Source of the DNA: Nitratiruptor sp.
GTDB lineage: Bacteria; Campylobacterota; Campylobacteria; Campylobacterales; Nitratiruptoraceae
DNA length: 40,404 nucleotides
Direction: 5' to 3'
NCBI GenBank assembly: GCA_015494535.1
Contig: WGBC01000038.1
Location: 1-40,404 of the forward strand
Shown: positions 17,943 to 27,787 of the stretch, piece after piece
Layout: each line of letters opens with the position of its first letter
Numbering within the stretch: the stretch's first letter is position 1
The notes under the pieces: generated by a model
Databases searched by the model: none
The model's input: the letters and a program-made list of their open reading frames with translations, nothing else
What the model was told of the DNA's origin: nothing
Program-made: the position numbers and the translations under genes

Positions 17943-18310
17943 CACAAACCATAAGAGCGAGATGATCGAAATCACCGAGATTGTCAAAGAGGAGGTAATC
18001 AAAAGCGGCGTTACCAATGGTACCTGCATCGTCTACTCTCCTCATACCACTACGGGAGTGTTGCTGTTTGAAAATGTGGATCCTGGATTGCAGCGAGACT
18101 TCTTAGCTCATATGAGTCGCTTGGTGCCAAAAAGCGATCGTTACGCCCATGGCGAGAATGCGGATGCCCACCTTAAATCCGCCCTCACTGGCAACAGCAT
18201 AGCTATCCCCGTAGTGGAAGCGAAATTGATGTTAGGTGAGTGGCAGGGAATCTTCTTTTGTGAATACGATGGGCCACGGGAGAGTCGAGAGTTTTTTGTC
18301 AAAGTAGTCA

Positions 18311-18318
<8 letters not shown>
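17923..18318 (+). CDS. yjbQ: YjbQ family protein (UPF0047)
   Basis: A 131-residue member of the YjbQ/UPF0047 family. Conserved features are HTTTGVLLFENVDPG and HLKSALTGNSIAIPV, and the closing GEWQGIFFCEYDGPR. The family folds as a homotrimer and has been reported to show weak thiamine-phosphate synthase activity; its true role is unsettled. AAAGGA lies just before the ATG. It overlaps the pseudouridine synthase gene by 20 bases and rarA by eight, so it is coupled to both. Confidence 0.92.
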
Positions 18319-19818
<1,500 letters not shown>

Positions 19819-19827
19819 CTAAGCTCC

Positions 19828-21111
19828 TTATTTAATGTTGAATCCTCTCTCACCATGTACCGCTTCATCAAGTCCCATAACTTCAGTCTCTTCATCGACT
19901 CTACCACCACCAGTAAGGAGGCTAGATACGAAGTAGACGATTGCAGTCACAACGCCGGTGAAAATCATAGTAACCGCTACAGATTCAAGTTGCACGAGCA
20001 TCTGTGCTGCTCTGTCACCATGATCTTTGAGAGGGCTTCCATCCCAAGCAAGGTTTTGCAATGCAAAAAGACCGGTCGCCAACGCTCCCCAAAGACCTGC
20101 TAGGAAGTGTACGCCAAAGGCATCGAGGCTATCGTCGTATTTGAAAACTTTTTTGAGCCACGCAACGCCCCAGAAACCAAATACGCTACCGCCAATTCCA
20201 ATGATGAGAGCTCCCAAAACGTCCACGAAACCAGCCGCTGGAGTAATAGCAACAAGCCCAGCTACTGCACCAGTTGCCGCACCAAGAAGTGTTGGTTTTT
20301 TGTAGACGATCCATTCAATAAGTACCCAAGTAAGAGCGCCGATTGCGGCTGCGAAGTTCGTCATCAAAAGTGCGCTACCAGCTACGCCATCCGCTGCAAA
20401 TTCGCTTCCCGCGTTGAAGCCGAACCATCCAAACCATAGCAGCGCCGCACCAAGGGCTGTAAGGATAATAGAAGATGGGTGCATAGCCTCTTTTGGATAG
20501 CCTCTTCTTTTGCCAAGCATCAAAGCCATCACAAGCCCAGCAAGACCACCGTTCATATGGACAACCGTACCACCTGCAAAATCCAAAGCGCCGTCGTTGT
20601 ACAAGAATCCGCCGCCCCATACCATATGAGTAATCGGTACGTAGACAAATGTCACCCATAGCACGGTAAAGACTACCCACGTGGAGAACTTCATTCTCTC
20701 AATTACTGAGCCACTCGCAATCGCTACTGTAATAGCCGCGAACGTTCCTTGGAATGCGATAAAAACAAATTCAGGATATGTACCGCTTAGGCTATCTGCA
20801 GTGACGCCCTTGAGAAAGATCTTGCTCAAATCCCCAATAATTGCGCCGTCGCCGCTAAACGCCAAAGAGTAGCCCCAAAGTACCCATACGATCGAACCGA
20901 TTACATAAGCGATGAAAACCATCATATAGGTATTGAGTACATTTTTGGCTCTCGTCATACCGCCATAAAAAAGCGCTAGTCCTGCTGGCGTCATGAGCAT
21001 AACAAATGCCGTAGCCACAATCATCCATGCCGTATCACCGCTGTTAAGCTTATCCTCTGCTAGCGCAAGAGTCGGCAACAAGGCAAGTAGTGCCATCAAC
21101 CATTTTCTCAT
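19828..21111 (-). CDS. amtB: Ammonium transporter
   Basis: A 427-residue Amt/Mep channel in the inner membrane. A cleavable signal-like N-terminus (MRKWLMALLALLPTLALAED) is followed by 11 or so membrane segments. The pore's twin histidines are in VVHMNGGLAG and FGVHFLAGLWG, and the family segment MLMTPAGLALFYGG is present. AAAAGGAG precedes the ATG. It is first in an amtB-glnK pair and divergent, over 87 bases, from an NtrC-like regulator that may control it. Confidence 0.97.
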   Translation of the reverse strand: MRKWLMALLALLPTLALAEDKLNSGDTAWMIVATAFVMLMTPAGLALFYGGMTRAKNVLNTYMMVFIAYVIGSIVWVLWGYSLAFSGDGAIIGDLSKIFLKGVTADSLSGTYPEFVFIAFQGTFAAITVAIASGSVIERMKFSTWVVFTVLWVTFVYVPITHMVWGGGFLYNDGALDFAGGTVVHMNGGLAGLVMALMLGKRRGYPKEAMHPSSIILTALGAALLWFGWFGFNAGSEFAADGVAGSALLMTNFAAAIGALTWVLIEWIVYKKPTLLGAATGAVAGLVAITPAAGFVDVLGALIIGIGGSVFGFWGVAWLKKVFKYDDSLDAFGVHFLAGLWGALATGLFALQNLAWDGSPLKDHGDRAAQMLVQLESVAVTMIFTGVVTAIVYFVSSLLTGGGRVDEETEVMGLDEAVHGERGFNIK

Positions 21112-21141
21112 AGAGACTCCTTTTCAAGTTTTGTCGCTCAA

Positions 21142-21147
21142 ATTGTA
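21142..21147 (-). promoter_or_regulatory. Candidate -10 box for amtB-glnK
   Basis: On the minus strand TACAAT stands about 30 bases before the amtB ATG, in an AT-rich region with T-runs upstream, as in epsilonproteobacterial sigma-70 promoters. No sigma-54 -24/-12 pattern (GG-N10-GC) is visible in this intergenic region. Confidence 0.45.
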
Positions 21148-21170
21148 GCTTATTAAAAAAAATAATATTG

Positions 21171-21189
21171 TATAATTTTTGTACAAAAA
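21171..21189 (+). promoter_or_regulatory. -10 box and 14-base palindrome before the NtrC-like gene
   Basis: TATAAT (21171-21176) is a consensus -10 box. It runs into a perfect palindrome, TTTTTGTACAAAAA (21176-21189), that would cover the transcription start and reaches into the AAGGAG ribosome site at 21188-21193. A protein bound there would block the gene's own promoter, so autoregulation is a natural reading. A/T bias makes a chance origin possible. Confidence 0.45.
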
Positions 21190-21198
21190 GGAGCATAT

Positions 21199-21912
21199 AT
21201 GAAACGTTTTATAGCGAAGTCGCCACAAACCATCAAAGCCATGAACGTGATGCGCGTATCGGCGAATCTGCCGGTTAATATCATGATTATAGGTGAAATT
21301 GGTACGGGCAAAGAGACGCTGGTCAACACGGTGCTACCTACCATCGCAAAAGTCAACGCTAACGATATCAAAGAGATAGAGGCGGATATGAAGAGCCTTT
21401 TCATTCGCGATTTTGAAAATATCACCGATGTGATAGCTTTCATGAAAAAGCACGAGGATAAGAGAATCATTGCGGCTTCCACGGAGTATAGAAGCATCTA
21501 TGACGAGTTTTTTCCGGTTATTATTACCATCCCGCCACTCTCGCAGCGCCCAGAGGATCTCGAAACGCTGAAGCGCCTCTATATCCAAAGGGTCAAAGAG
21601 GAGTTTGAATTGGAGAGTTTTGACGAGGATTTTGAGATAGATTTGAGCAAGAATGCCTTGTCTTTGAAGCGATCCATTTACGAGAGGGCGCTTTTTGAAA
21701 TGATCGATGAGAAACGGATAATGAAACTTTTGGAGGAGTATTTGGTGGAAAAGGTGGAAATGGGGTATAAAGATCTGCTCTATCTTTTCGAGATACCGCT
21801 GCTTAGAGCCGCCAAGAGAAAATATAAAAGCGCGCTTGCCATGTCAAAAGCGCTGCAGCTCAATCGCGCTACGCTCACTACAAAGCTTAAAAAGTACGAG
21901 GCTAAAGTATAA
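21199..21912 (+). CDS. Shrunken NtrC-like AAA+/Fis-domain regulator
   Basis: A 237-residue protein that looks like an NtrC-family activator cut to its essentials. There is no receiver domain. The AAA+ region keeps a Walker A (IGEIGTGKETLV, residues 31-42) and the sensor-I to PPLR segment (RIIAASTEY, IPPLSQRPEDLETLKRLY), but the stretch between is too short and lacks GAFTGA, the loop that contacts sigma-54, and a clear Walker B. The C-terminus is a Fis-type helix-turn-helix (EIPLLRAAKRKYKSALAMSK, then LNRATLTTKLKKYE). It therefore probably binds DNA without remodelling sigma-54. It is divergent from amtB and converges, with 11 bases overlap, on a degenerate kinase-like gene. Confidence 0.75.
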   Translation: MKRFIAKSPQTIKAMNVMRVSANLPVNIMIIGEIGTGKETLVNTVLPTIAKVNANDIKEIEADMKSLFIRDFENITDVIAFMKKHEDKRIIAASTEYRSIYDEFFPVIITIPPLSQRPEDLETLKRLYIQRVKEEFELESFDEDFEIDLSKNALSLKRSIYERALFEMIDEKRIMKLLEEYLVEKVEMGYKDLLYLFEIPLLRAAKRKYKSALAMSKALQLNRATLTTKLKKYEAKV

Positions 21913-22564
21913 AGGGTAACTCGATAACGAGGCTATCTTTTTCGAATGTGAGGATGAACTCCTCATCCTCTATACGCAGCTGCTCGATCTCTTTGCATTT
22001 GATGGTGATGATGACTACCTGATACTTCTTACCGTCTATCTTGATGCTTCTTCCTGTGGCGATACTCACTTTGATAAATATCTCCTCGCTGCTACGCAAT
22101 GCTTTAAAGATTTTGTTGAGCAGCTGCAAAAAGCGGTTGATGTTGAGCTTGAATTCGGGAATGGAAACGTCATATTCTGTGGTGAGTTTCGTCTTTTCAT
22201 CTAGATTGGTGGTGATGGCGATGTCCAAAAGGGTGAAAATATTTGCTGGTTGGAGATTTTCTTGGATAGTGTGCAGTTTTTTGCTACAGACGTTTTTGTG
22301 TAAAATCAACCCTATGCGATCGCTATCTTTGTAGCCTACGGTAATGGCGCAAAAGCTGGAGTGCCCTATATCAAAATGCAAAAAGGAGTGCTTGAAGCCA
22401 AAACTCATGGAGGCATGGGAGATGGCAAGGTTAAAAAGATCGTCTTTTTTGGATATTGAGAGGATATACTCCCCCTCTTTGTTGTACTCCAATATCTCAC
22501 CCTCGGAGTTGAACAGGATATAGGGGTTGAGGCTGTTTTCTATAAACTCTTTGTATAAATCCAT
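21902..22564 (-). CDS. Degenerate PAS/histidine-kinase-like protein
   Basis: A 220-residue soluble protein. The N-terminus resembles a PAS domain (ENSLNPYILFNSEGEILEYN). The C-terminal half resembles a GHKL kinase ATPase core in outline: FKLNINRFLQLLNKIFKAL looks like the N-box helix, and VSIATGRSIKIDGKKYQVVI like the following strands. No phospho-accepting His region and no G-box glycines are visible, so catalysis is unlikely. It could be a sensor lacking kinase activity that works by binding, perhaps with the NtrC-like protein encoded head-on next to it. It follows the 155-residue unknown gene by 12 bases. The domain reading is by eye and moderate. Confidence 0.5.
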   Translation of the reverse strand: MDLYKEFIENSLNPYILFNSEGEILEYNKEGEYILSISKKDDLFNLAISHASMSFGFKHSFLHFDIGHSSFCAITVGYKDSDRIGLILHKNVCSKKLHTIQENLQPANIFTLLDIAITTNLDEKTKLTTEYDVSIPEFKLNINRFLQLLNKIFKALRSSEEIFIKVSIATGRSIKIDGKKYQVVIITIKCKEIEQLRIEDEEFILTFEKDSLVIELPFIL

Positions 22565-22576
22565 AGCTACATTATA

Positions 22577-23044
22577 CTACACTTTTGCCCAACCGTGCAT
22601 CTTTTTTGCGCTCAATGCTAAGCCATCAGCGTACTCTATGGGGTTAATGGCGACGAAGTTGAGACTTTCGAGCAAAGTTATAAGCTCTTCGATGTCGTTT
22701 TGTTCGCAAAAGATTAAAATATCCGCAGCGTTTTTCATCATGCGGTAGTTTTTCCTTAGAAACTCCTCCAAATTTTGCAGTTTTTTCCAAGGGTAGTTGA
22801 CAAAAATGGTATCAAACTGCATGGAGCGAAGGTTGTAGCGCTCTTTATTTTCATCAAGCAGGCGCACTTTTGTACCAATCTCTTTTATCTCTTCATATAT
22901 TGGCTCCGTGAGGGCGGCAATTTCGAGGTAGTGTCCCTGCTGGTGGCAAAAGTTGGCCAAGCTTTGCGAGCTTTGTAAGCCATTGCTAAACTGAAAGACT
23001 CTCACGCCGGGTAGCTTTGGTATGACTACAAATAGCTCCTCCAT
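22577..23044 (-). CDS. Conserved hypothetical protein, possible SAM-methyltransferase-like fold
   Basis: I do not recognise the family. The protein is 155 residues from the ATG at 23044, which overlaps the pgeF stop (TGATG). Its pattern of alternating strands and helices, with FDTIFVNYPWKKLQNLEEFL followed by a long helix and a strand (ADILIFCEQ), resembles the second half of a Rossmann methyltransferase. NYPW sits where such enzymes often have NPPY or DPPW. The glycine-rich SAM motif at the start is not evident. It may be a catalytically inactive relative. The context (pgeF upstream, kinase-like gene downstream) gives no clear function. Confidence 0.6.
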   Translation of the reverse strand: MEELFVVIPKLPGVRVFQFSNGLQSSQSLANFCHQQGHYLEIAALTEPIYEEIKEIGTKVRLLDENKERYNLRSMQFDTIFVNYPWKKLQNLEEFLRKNYRMMKNAADILIFCEQNDIEELITLLESLNFVAINPIEYADGLALSAKKMHGWAKV

Positions 23045-23712
23045 CACTCCTCCATCCAAATTATTGAGGCAAACCTGCCAGTTTTTTTGTCTCTTCTATA
23101 TGAGTAGTAATCGCTGCTGCAGCAGGTGCAAATATTGTAATCTCTTATAGATTCTACCCTATTTTGCTCAAGTTGCTCATAAATAATCGCTTTAATATCT
23201 AGATATCTGCCTCTTTTTATGAAACGATTGGGATATTGCGAAGCAAGTTCAAGGCTCACTTCATAGCAGCAGCTATGGATTCCAGGTGATATGATAGCCG
23301 ATATATTTGTTGCACCATAACGATTGCGCATAAGGTGCATAGCCTTTGCCACTATCTGCTTGGTAGCACCCATTCTGCCTGCATGAAGTGCCGCTATTAC
23401 TTTGGCATTATTATCATAGAGTAAAACCCCAAAGCAGTCTGCGCTCATAATCGCTAGAGGCAAAGAGAACTGTGTGGTGATGAGACCATCGCAAGAGGGC
23501 GGGACTATGAAATCATTTATCTCCACAATCATATCGCCATGGACTTGATTGGCAAATTGCGCATTTGTGATACCTGCTTTTTTATAGAGTATTTGGCGGT
23601 TGCGCTTCACGTCCAAAGCGCTATCGCCAACATGCATAGCGATATTGAGCCAGTTATAGGGAGGTTTGCTCACGCCTCCATAGCGATCGCTAATAAAATG
23701 TTTAATCCTCAT
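23044..23712 (-). CDS. pgeF: Peptidoglycan editing factor / YfiH-type multicopper-domain protein
   Basis: A 222-residue member of the YfiH (DUF152, 'laccase domain') family. E. coli PgeF removes wrongly linked UDP-MurNAc precursors; relatives act as purine nucleoside phosphorylases or adenosine deaminases. The zinc-site motifs are present: ANQVHGDMIVEI, MSADCFGVLLYD and IAALHAGRMGATKQI, with a C-terminal SPGIHSCCYEV block and CTCCSSDYYSYRRD. I use the ATG at 23712 (MRIKHFISDRYGG), about eight bases after AAAGG; the track's earlier Met lies inside the upstream gene. It overlaps that gene by 11 bases. Confidence 0.9.
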   Translation of the reverse strand: MRIKHFISDRYGGVSKPPYNWLNIAMHVGDSALDVKRNRQILYKKAGITNAQFANQVHGDMIVEINDFIVPPSCDGLITTQFSLPLAIMSADCFGVLLYDNNAKVIAALHAGRMGATKQIVAKAMHLMRNRYGATNISAIISPGIHSCCYEVSLELASQYPNRFIKRGRYLDIKAIIYEQLEQNRVESIRDYNICTCCSSDYYSYRRDKKTGRFASIIWMEE

Positions 23713-24943
23713 ACAGATACACCTTTGCCGTAGGAATGTAGCGATTCTCAAAAGCTTTATAGTTCGATTCTAGCTTAATAGTGATCCATCCATCTTTGGG
23801 ATAGAGAAGAAGTTGTTTTTTGAGATCATAGAGTTTTTTATTTATGGGGAGTTTGATATATGTATCTTTGTGCAAAGCGGGAGCGAGGATCACGAAGCCC
23901 TTTTGGAAAAAGCGAAAGTAGTAGCTATCAAACTTTTGCATGGATGAGAGCGCAAGACCTAAATTGTAAAAATATATATCTTCCTCTTCCAAAGCGTGAT
24001 TGAAGGGCACTTCCGTATAGCTATAAAAGCCTCCAAGTTTCGCCAAGACATAGTTGTAGTAGATTATATCTTTTGGCTTTTTTGCCAAGATTTTCCCCTT
24101 TTGGATGGCAAAATCGGGTGCGGCGTAGTTCATGTAGATCATCTCTTTGAAGCCGTAGCGCTTTTTGTATGAGTGAAAAAGATCAAAATAGCTCAACACC
24201 TCGTCCAATGGCTGCAAAATAGTAGTGGGAATAAAGGTGGTGGTACCATCAATCGTGGCCATCGCGTGGCTATCTTCAACGCCGCTTAGATAACTCTCGC
24301 ACATGTCGTAATTGGTTGCATTTAAGAGCTCGGGGTTGCGATAGGCTTGGTTGGTGACAATTAGCAGTCCAGCATTGCGTAGGGCTTGAAAGAGCTTTTT
24401 GAGGCATTGATGGTAGGGTATTTGGTGGCGATGCCGAAATTCTTGCTTGATGTTTGCAAAATCCTTTTCTTCCAAAAAGAGATCGTTTGCCCAATCAAAA
24501 AAGTAACCCTTAATATGTAGCTCTTTTGCTTTTTGGATGAGATAGGCTATACGTTTTTGCAAAAGCTCTTCATTGCACATATCGTAGTAGAAGTCGTTAT
24601 GGTGCAAAGGCGTTCTGTTTAGAAGCGTATTGGGATGTGTACGTACCCACTGCAAGAAGCTGCTGTTTTCATCTGTATAGAATCCTGCAGCCCACTCGTA
24701 GGCTATCGCTGTGGGAGGCAGCGACTTTGTTTCTTGCAGATCCGATAGTCCGCCATATTCCACGATAGCGAATTTTTTGGCAAAGTCTCTGTTTTTTCGC
24801 CAAGGAGCGGAGGTGGCGTAGAGGGGTTTGTTTGTGGCTTTTGGCGGGGGAGATTTTTTGGCAATGTATGTATCTTTTGTTGCTTGCTGCAATGAAAACC
24901 CTTGTAAAAGAAGAGGTAAAAGTAGCGTGATGAAAACTCTCAT
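23702..24943 (-). CDS. Secreted GH114-like (TM1410-type) putative glycoside hydrolase
   Basis: A 413-residue exported protein. From the ATG at 24943, MRVFITLLLPLLLQGFSLQQ is a signal peptide; this ATG overlaps the dtd stop (ATGA), which supports it over the track's upstream start. The rest resembles the TIM-barrel of GH114/TM1410 proteins (endo-alpha-1,4-polygalactosaminidase type): FAIVEYGGLSDL, an inner strand KGYFFDWANDLF with an acidic pair, LLIVTNQAYRN, and YDMCESYLSGVED with a candidate catalytic Glu. The substrate would be an exopolysaccharide or cell-surface glycan. The match is by motif order, not a search. Confidence 0.6.
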   Translation of the reverse strand: MRVFITLLLPLLLQGFSLQQATKDTYIAKKSPPPKATNKPLYATSAPWRKNRDFAKKFAIVEYGGLSDLQETKSLPPTAIAYEWAAGFYTDENSSFLQWVRTHPNTLLNRTPLHHNDFYYDMCNEELLQKRIAYLIQKAKELHIKGYFFDWANDLFLEEKDFANIKQEFRHRHQIPYHQCLKKLFQALRNAGLLIVTNQAYRNPELLNATNYDMCESYLSGVEDSHAMATIDGTTTFIPTTILQPLDEVLSYFDLFHSYKKRYGFKEMIYMNYAAPDFAIQKGKILAKKPKDIIYYNYVLAKLGGFYSYTEVPFNHALEEEDIYFYNLGLALSSMQKFDSYYFRFFQKGFVILAPALHKDTYIKLPINKKLYDLKKQLLLYPKDGWITIKLESNYKAFENRYIPTAKVYLYED

Positions 24944-25383
24944 AACTCTTTGGAATCGAGCAGTATCGTCACTGGTCCATCGTTGATGATGCAAACCTCC
25001 ATCATCGCCCCAAATTCGCCTGTTTGCACGTTGATGTATTCTGCAAGTTTTGCCACGAACGCTTCATAGAGCGCTTTTGCCTCCTTTGGCGACATTGCTT
25101 GTGTGAAATCTGGCCTATTGCCCCTTTTGCAGTTGGCCGCTAGAGTAAATTGGCTCACCACCAAAATCTCTCCACCAACTTGTACAATATTTTTGTCAAA
25201 TTTTCCCTCTTCGTTGGGAAAGATGCGAAGGTTGAGGATCTTTTTGATGAGTTTGTCTATGTCTTGTAGGCTATCTTCTTGCATTACTCCAAGCAAAATA
25301 TTGTAGCCTTTGGCGATTCTTGCTACCTCTTTGCCATCGATCCTCACCCACGATTTGCTCACTCGCTGTAACACTGCCTTCAT
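24940..25383 (-). CDS. dtd: D-aminoacyl-tRNA deacylase
   Basis: A 147-residue enzyme that frees tRNA from D-amino acids and from mischarged glycine. The family blocks are clear: MKAVLQRVSKSWVRI at the start, the active-site loop LVVSQFTLAANCKRGNRPDF, and the Gly-Pro cis motif NDGPVTILLDS near the end. GGAGG is close before the ATG. It starts the dtd-GH114-like-pgeF unit and diverges over 46 bases from the phosphoribosyltransferase gene. Confidence 0.97.
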   Translation of the reverse strand: MKAVLQRVSKSWVRIDGKEVARIAKGYNILLGVMQEDSLQDIDKLIKKILNLRIFPNEEGKFDKNIVQVGGEILVVSQFTLAANCKRGNRPDFTQAMSPKEAKALYEAFVAKLAEYINVQTGEFGAMMEVCIINDGPVTILLDSKEL

Positions 25384-25385
25384 AC

Positions 25386-25421
25386 GCCTCCTTTTGTGTT
25401 ATTATATAGAAAAAAGGAGGC
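25386..25421. promoter_or_regulatory. Bidirectional promoter region between dtd and the phosphoribosyltransferase gene
   Basis: Forty-six bases separate the two divergent ATGs. The ends form a perfect 10-base inverted repeat (GCCTCCTTTT / AAAAGGAGGC) because each gene has the same ribosome site facing outward. In the middle, TATTATATAGA gives a -10-like TATAAT on the minus strand and TATTAT/TATATA on the plus strand, so one short segment probably serves both genes. Confidence 0.5.
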
Positions 25422-25429
25422 ACAAGAGT

Positions 25430-26056
25430 ATGGTTTTTAGTGATAGGTTTGAAGCTGGCGAGCTCTTGGCCCAAAAGCTGCAAGAGTATGCGAACGATGC
25501 TGATACGATCGTCATAGCGTTGCCAAGAGGAGGCGTACCCGTAGGGTATGTGATAGCAAAACAGCTACGTTTGCCACTTGATATTTTTTTTGTCAAGAAG
25601 ATCCCCTCCCCTTACAATCCAGAAGCGGCTATCGGGGCGATTAGCGAGAGTGGGCAGGAGTATATCAACGAGCGAGCGGTAATGATGCTCAATGTCTCTC
25701 GCCACTACATCGATGAGCAAAAAGCAAAAATCTTGCAAAAAATTGCCCAAAAGCGCGCTTTGTACAACAAGCCTCGCATGAATGTGCGTGGCAAGAGGGT
25801 GATCCTCGTAGATGACGGGATAGCTACGGGAGCGAGCATGTATCTAGCGGCAAAAGCCTTGAGGGAAGAGGGGGCGAAAGAGGTGATAATTGCAGTGCCA
25901 GTGGCGCCGCCAGATAGTTTGGCGCTTCTCAGGGAAGTAGCCGATAAGGTGGTGGTAGTGGACGTGCCAGCAGATTTCATGGCGGTAGGGCAATTCTATC
26001 GCGATTTTCATCAGTTAGAAGACACGGAGGTTATGGAGCTGTTGCAGGCTATTTGA
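25430..26056 (+). CDS. Phosphoribosyltransferase-domain protein
   Basis: A 208-residue type I phosphoribosyltransferase-fold protein. The PRPP-binding motif is VILVDDGIATGASMYLA, and VIALPRGGVPVGYVIAKQL with FFVKKIPSPYNPEAAIGAIS match a family of stand-alone phosphoribosyltransferases often annotated only by fold. The nucleobase or other acceptor is unknown. I start at the ATG at 25430, nine bases after AAAGGAGG; the track's earlier Met lies antisense in dtd. It overlaps the convergent ydcF gene by eight bases. Confidence 0.88.
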   Translation: MVFSDRFEAGELLAQKLQEYANDADTIVIALPRGGVPVGYVIAKQLRLPLDIFFVKKIPSPYNPEAAIGAISESGQEYINERAVMMLNVSRHYIDEQKAKILQKIAQKRALYNKPRMNVRGKRVILVDDGIATGASMYLAAKALREEGAKEVIIAVPVAPPDSLALLREVADKVVVVDVPADFMAVGQFYRDFHQLEDTEVMELLQAI

Positions 26057-26798
26057 TACCGCGCAGCTTGAGGCTTAATAGTCCCAGATACTCATGTAGT
26101 GCAGCATAGCTAGCGCTCAAATTGTCCATGCGGGGCAAAATCTCCCAAAATGAAGGGAATTTATCGAGCAAGTAATCGCATTTGCTTGGCATTATGTCAA
26201 ATCCATAATAACGAAAAAGTGCAAAGCTGCGGGGCATATGGTAGGCTGAAGTGACAAGGATGATGCTGGGAACTTCTATGTTGAAGTTGCTGAAGAGCTC
26301 TTTTGTGAATTTCGCGTTTTCATAGGTATCTTTGCTTTTGCCCTCGATAACGAAACAGCCCTTTTGCAGGCGATCGCATTCTCGAAGAGGTAAATGAAAG
26401 GTTTGGATGAGGGTCAGCAGGGTTTTTCTTGCATATTCGTTCTCGTAGCCGCTGTAGATGAGTGGCAGATCTTTTTGTATAGCAATCCTTAGTCCCCAAA
26501 GCAACCTTTTTGTGCCAGATCTGCTAAGAGCCAGATAGGGCTCTTCGCTGACACGTCCTCCACCCAACACAACTACTGCGATAGGCTCTTTTTTGGATGA
26601 AGCAAATTTCATCTTTTCCAAAGGATTGACAAGCGTCTTCGCGCCAATGTAGCTTGAAAGCAGCCAAATGAAAAGGGCTAGAGCCAAAAGAGGTTTTCTG
26701 GCCTGGCGTAAAAATATAGCGCCAAGAAAAAGTAGCGTTATGAAGAGTCCCGGAGGGAGTAAAAAGGCGTTGACAAGTTTAGAGACGATGAAAATCAA
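26049..26798 (-). CDS. YdcF/ElyC family (DUF218) membrane protein
   Basis: A 249-residue protein with two membrane helices at the N-terminus (KLVNAFLLPPGLFITLLFLG, then LLALALFIWLLSS) followed by a DUF218 domain: VVVLGGG, LPLIYSGYENEYARKTL, EGKSKDTYENAKF and LVTSAYHMPRSFALFRYYG are the conserved steps. E. coli ElyC, in this family, affects envelope and lipid-carrier handling; the chemistry is unsettled. The start is a TTG overlapping the purM stop (TTGA), about 11 bases after GGGAGG. It is coupled to purM. Confidence 0.88.
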   Translation of the reverse strand: MIFIVSKLVNAFLLPPGLFITLLFLGAIFLRQARKPLLALALFIWLLSSYIGAKTLVNPLEKMKFASSKKEPIAVVVLGGGRVSEEPYLALSRSGTKRLLWGLRIAIQKDLPLIYSGYENEYARKTLLTLIQTFHLPLRECDRLQKGCFVIEGKSKDTYENAKFTKELFSNFNIEVPSIILVTSAYHMPRSFALFRYYGFDIMPSKCDYLLDKFPSFWEILPRMDNLSASYAALHEYLGLLSLKLRGIK

Positions 26799-27787
26799 GC
26801 CAACACTACCCTCCCATTTCCTTTTTTTAGCGTGCCAATCACATAAGCATCGCTTTGGGCCAAAACTTCCTGTGCGTTCTTTTCATCCACGATCAAAATC
26901 ATCCCTACGCCCATATTAAATGTTTTATACATCTCCTCTTCATCCACATATTTTGCGATAAAATCAAAAATTGGCAAAGTTTTGATGCTCTTTTTCTCTA
27001 TGTAGGCATCAAGATTTTGAGGAAGTACGCGTGGTAAGTTTTCAATAATACCGCCTCCGGTGATATGGGCTAGGGCTTTAATATGGGATTGGAGCTTTTT
27101 GAATGTTTTAACATAGATGCGGGTAGGCTCAAGCAAGACGTCGATGAGCCTTTTGCCCTCAAACTCTGCGTCAAGATCCATGCCAAGCTTTTCGAAGAAA
27201 AGTTTTCGCACAAGCGAGTAACCATTAGAGTGGATGCCGCTAGATGGTAGGGCTATAAGGAGATCTCCTTCTTGCAAAGATGGTCTGTTTTGGAGGATCT
27301 CTTTTTCGGCAATACCTACCGCAAAGCCAGCTAAATCAAAATCCCCCTCTTTATACATCCCTGGCATCTCTGCGGTTTCACCCCCAATGAGGGCGCATTC
27401 GGCCTCTTCGCATCCTTTGGCTATGCCTTTGATGACCTCTTTTGCTTCCTCTACCTCTAACTTCGCAGTAGCATAGTAGTCAAGAAAAAAGAGAGGCTCG
27501 GCGAAACTGCATATAAGGTCATTCACGCACATGGCCACCAAATCGATGCCAACAGTATCAAACTTCTTGGCTTCAATTGCGAGCTTGAGTTTCGTGCCTA
27601 CCCCATCGGTTGCACCAAAGAGCACAGGGTTTTTGTAGTCGCTTGGCAGTTCAAAGCCCCCTGCAAACCCACCGATATCGCTTAGTACATGTTTGTTGAA
27701 AGTAGCTTTGACGAAAGGCTTTATCTCCTCTACGAGCCTCGCGCCCGCATCTATATCGACACCACTATCTTTGTAGCTCAAACTCAT
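26795..27787 (-). CDS. purM: Phosphoribosylformylglycinamidine cyclo-ligase (AIR synthetase)
   Basis: A 330-residue enzyme that closes the imidazole ring in the fifth step of purine synthesis, using ATP. It begins YKDSGVDIDAGARLVEEIKP, and has FGATDGVGTKLKLA, VAMCVNDLI, LIGGETAEMPGMY and ITGGGIIENLPRVLP, all typical. Length matches the family (about 330-345). The ATG overlaps the stop of the DUF2892 gene (ATGA), and its own stop overlaps ydcF. Confidence 0.97.
   Translation of the reverse strand: MSLSYKDSGVDIDAGARLVEEIKPFVKATFNKHVLSDIGGFAGGFELPSDYKNPVLFGATDGVGTKLKLAIEAKKFDTVGIDLVAMCVNDLICSFAEPLFFLDYYATAKLEVEEAKEVIKGIAKGCEEAECALIGGETAEMPGMYKEGDFDLAGFAVGIAEKEILQNRPSLQEGDLLIALPSSGIHSNGYSLVRKLFFEKLGMDLDAEFEGKRLIDVLLEPTRIYVKTFKKLQSHIKALAHITGGGIIENLPRVLPQNLDAYIEKKSIKTLPIFDFIAKYVDEEEMYKTFNMGVGMILIVDEKNAQEVLAQSDAYVIGTLKKGNGRVVLA

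Noticed and set aside
25386-25421. Perfect 10-base inverted repeat between dtd and the phosphoribosyltransferase gene as an operator
   Set aside because: Both arms are the Shine-Dalgarno sequences of the two divergent genes, which explains the symmetry.
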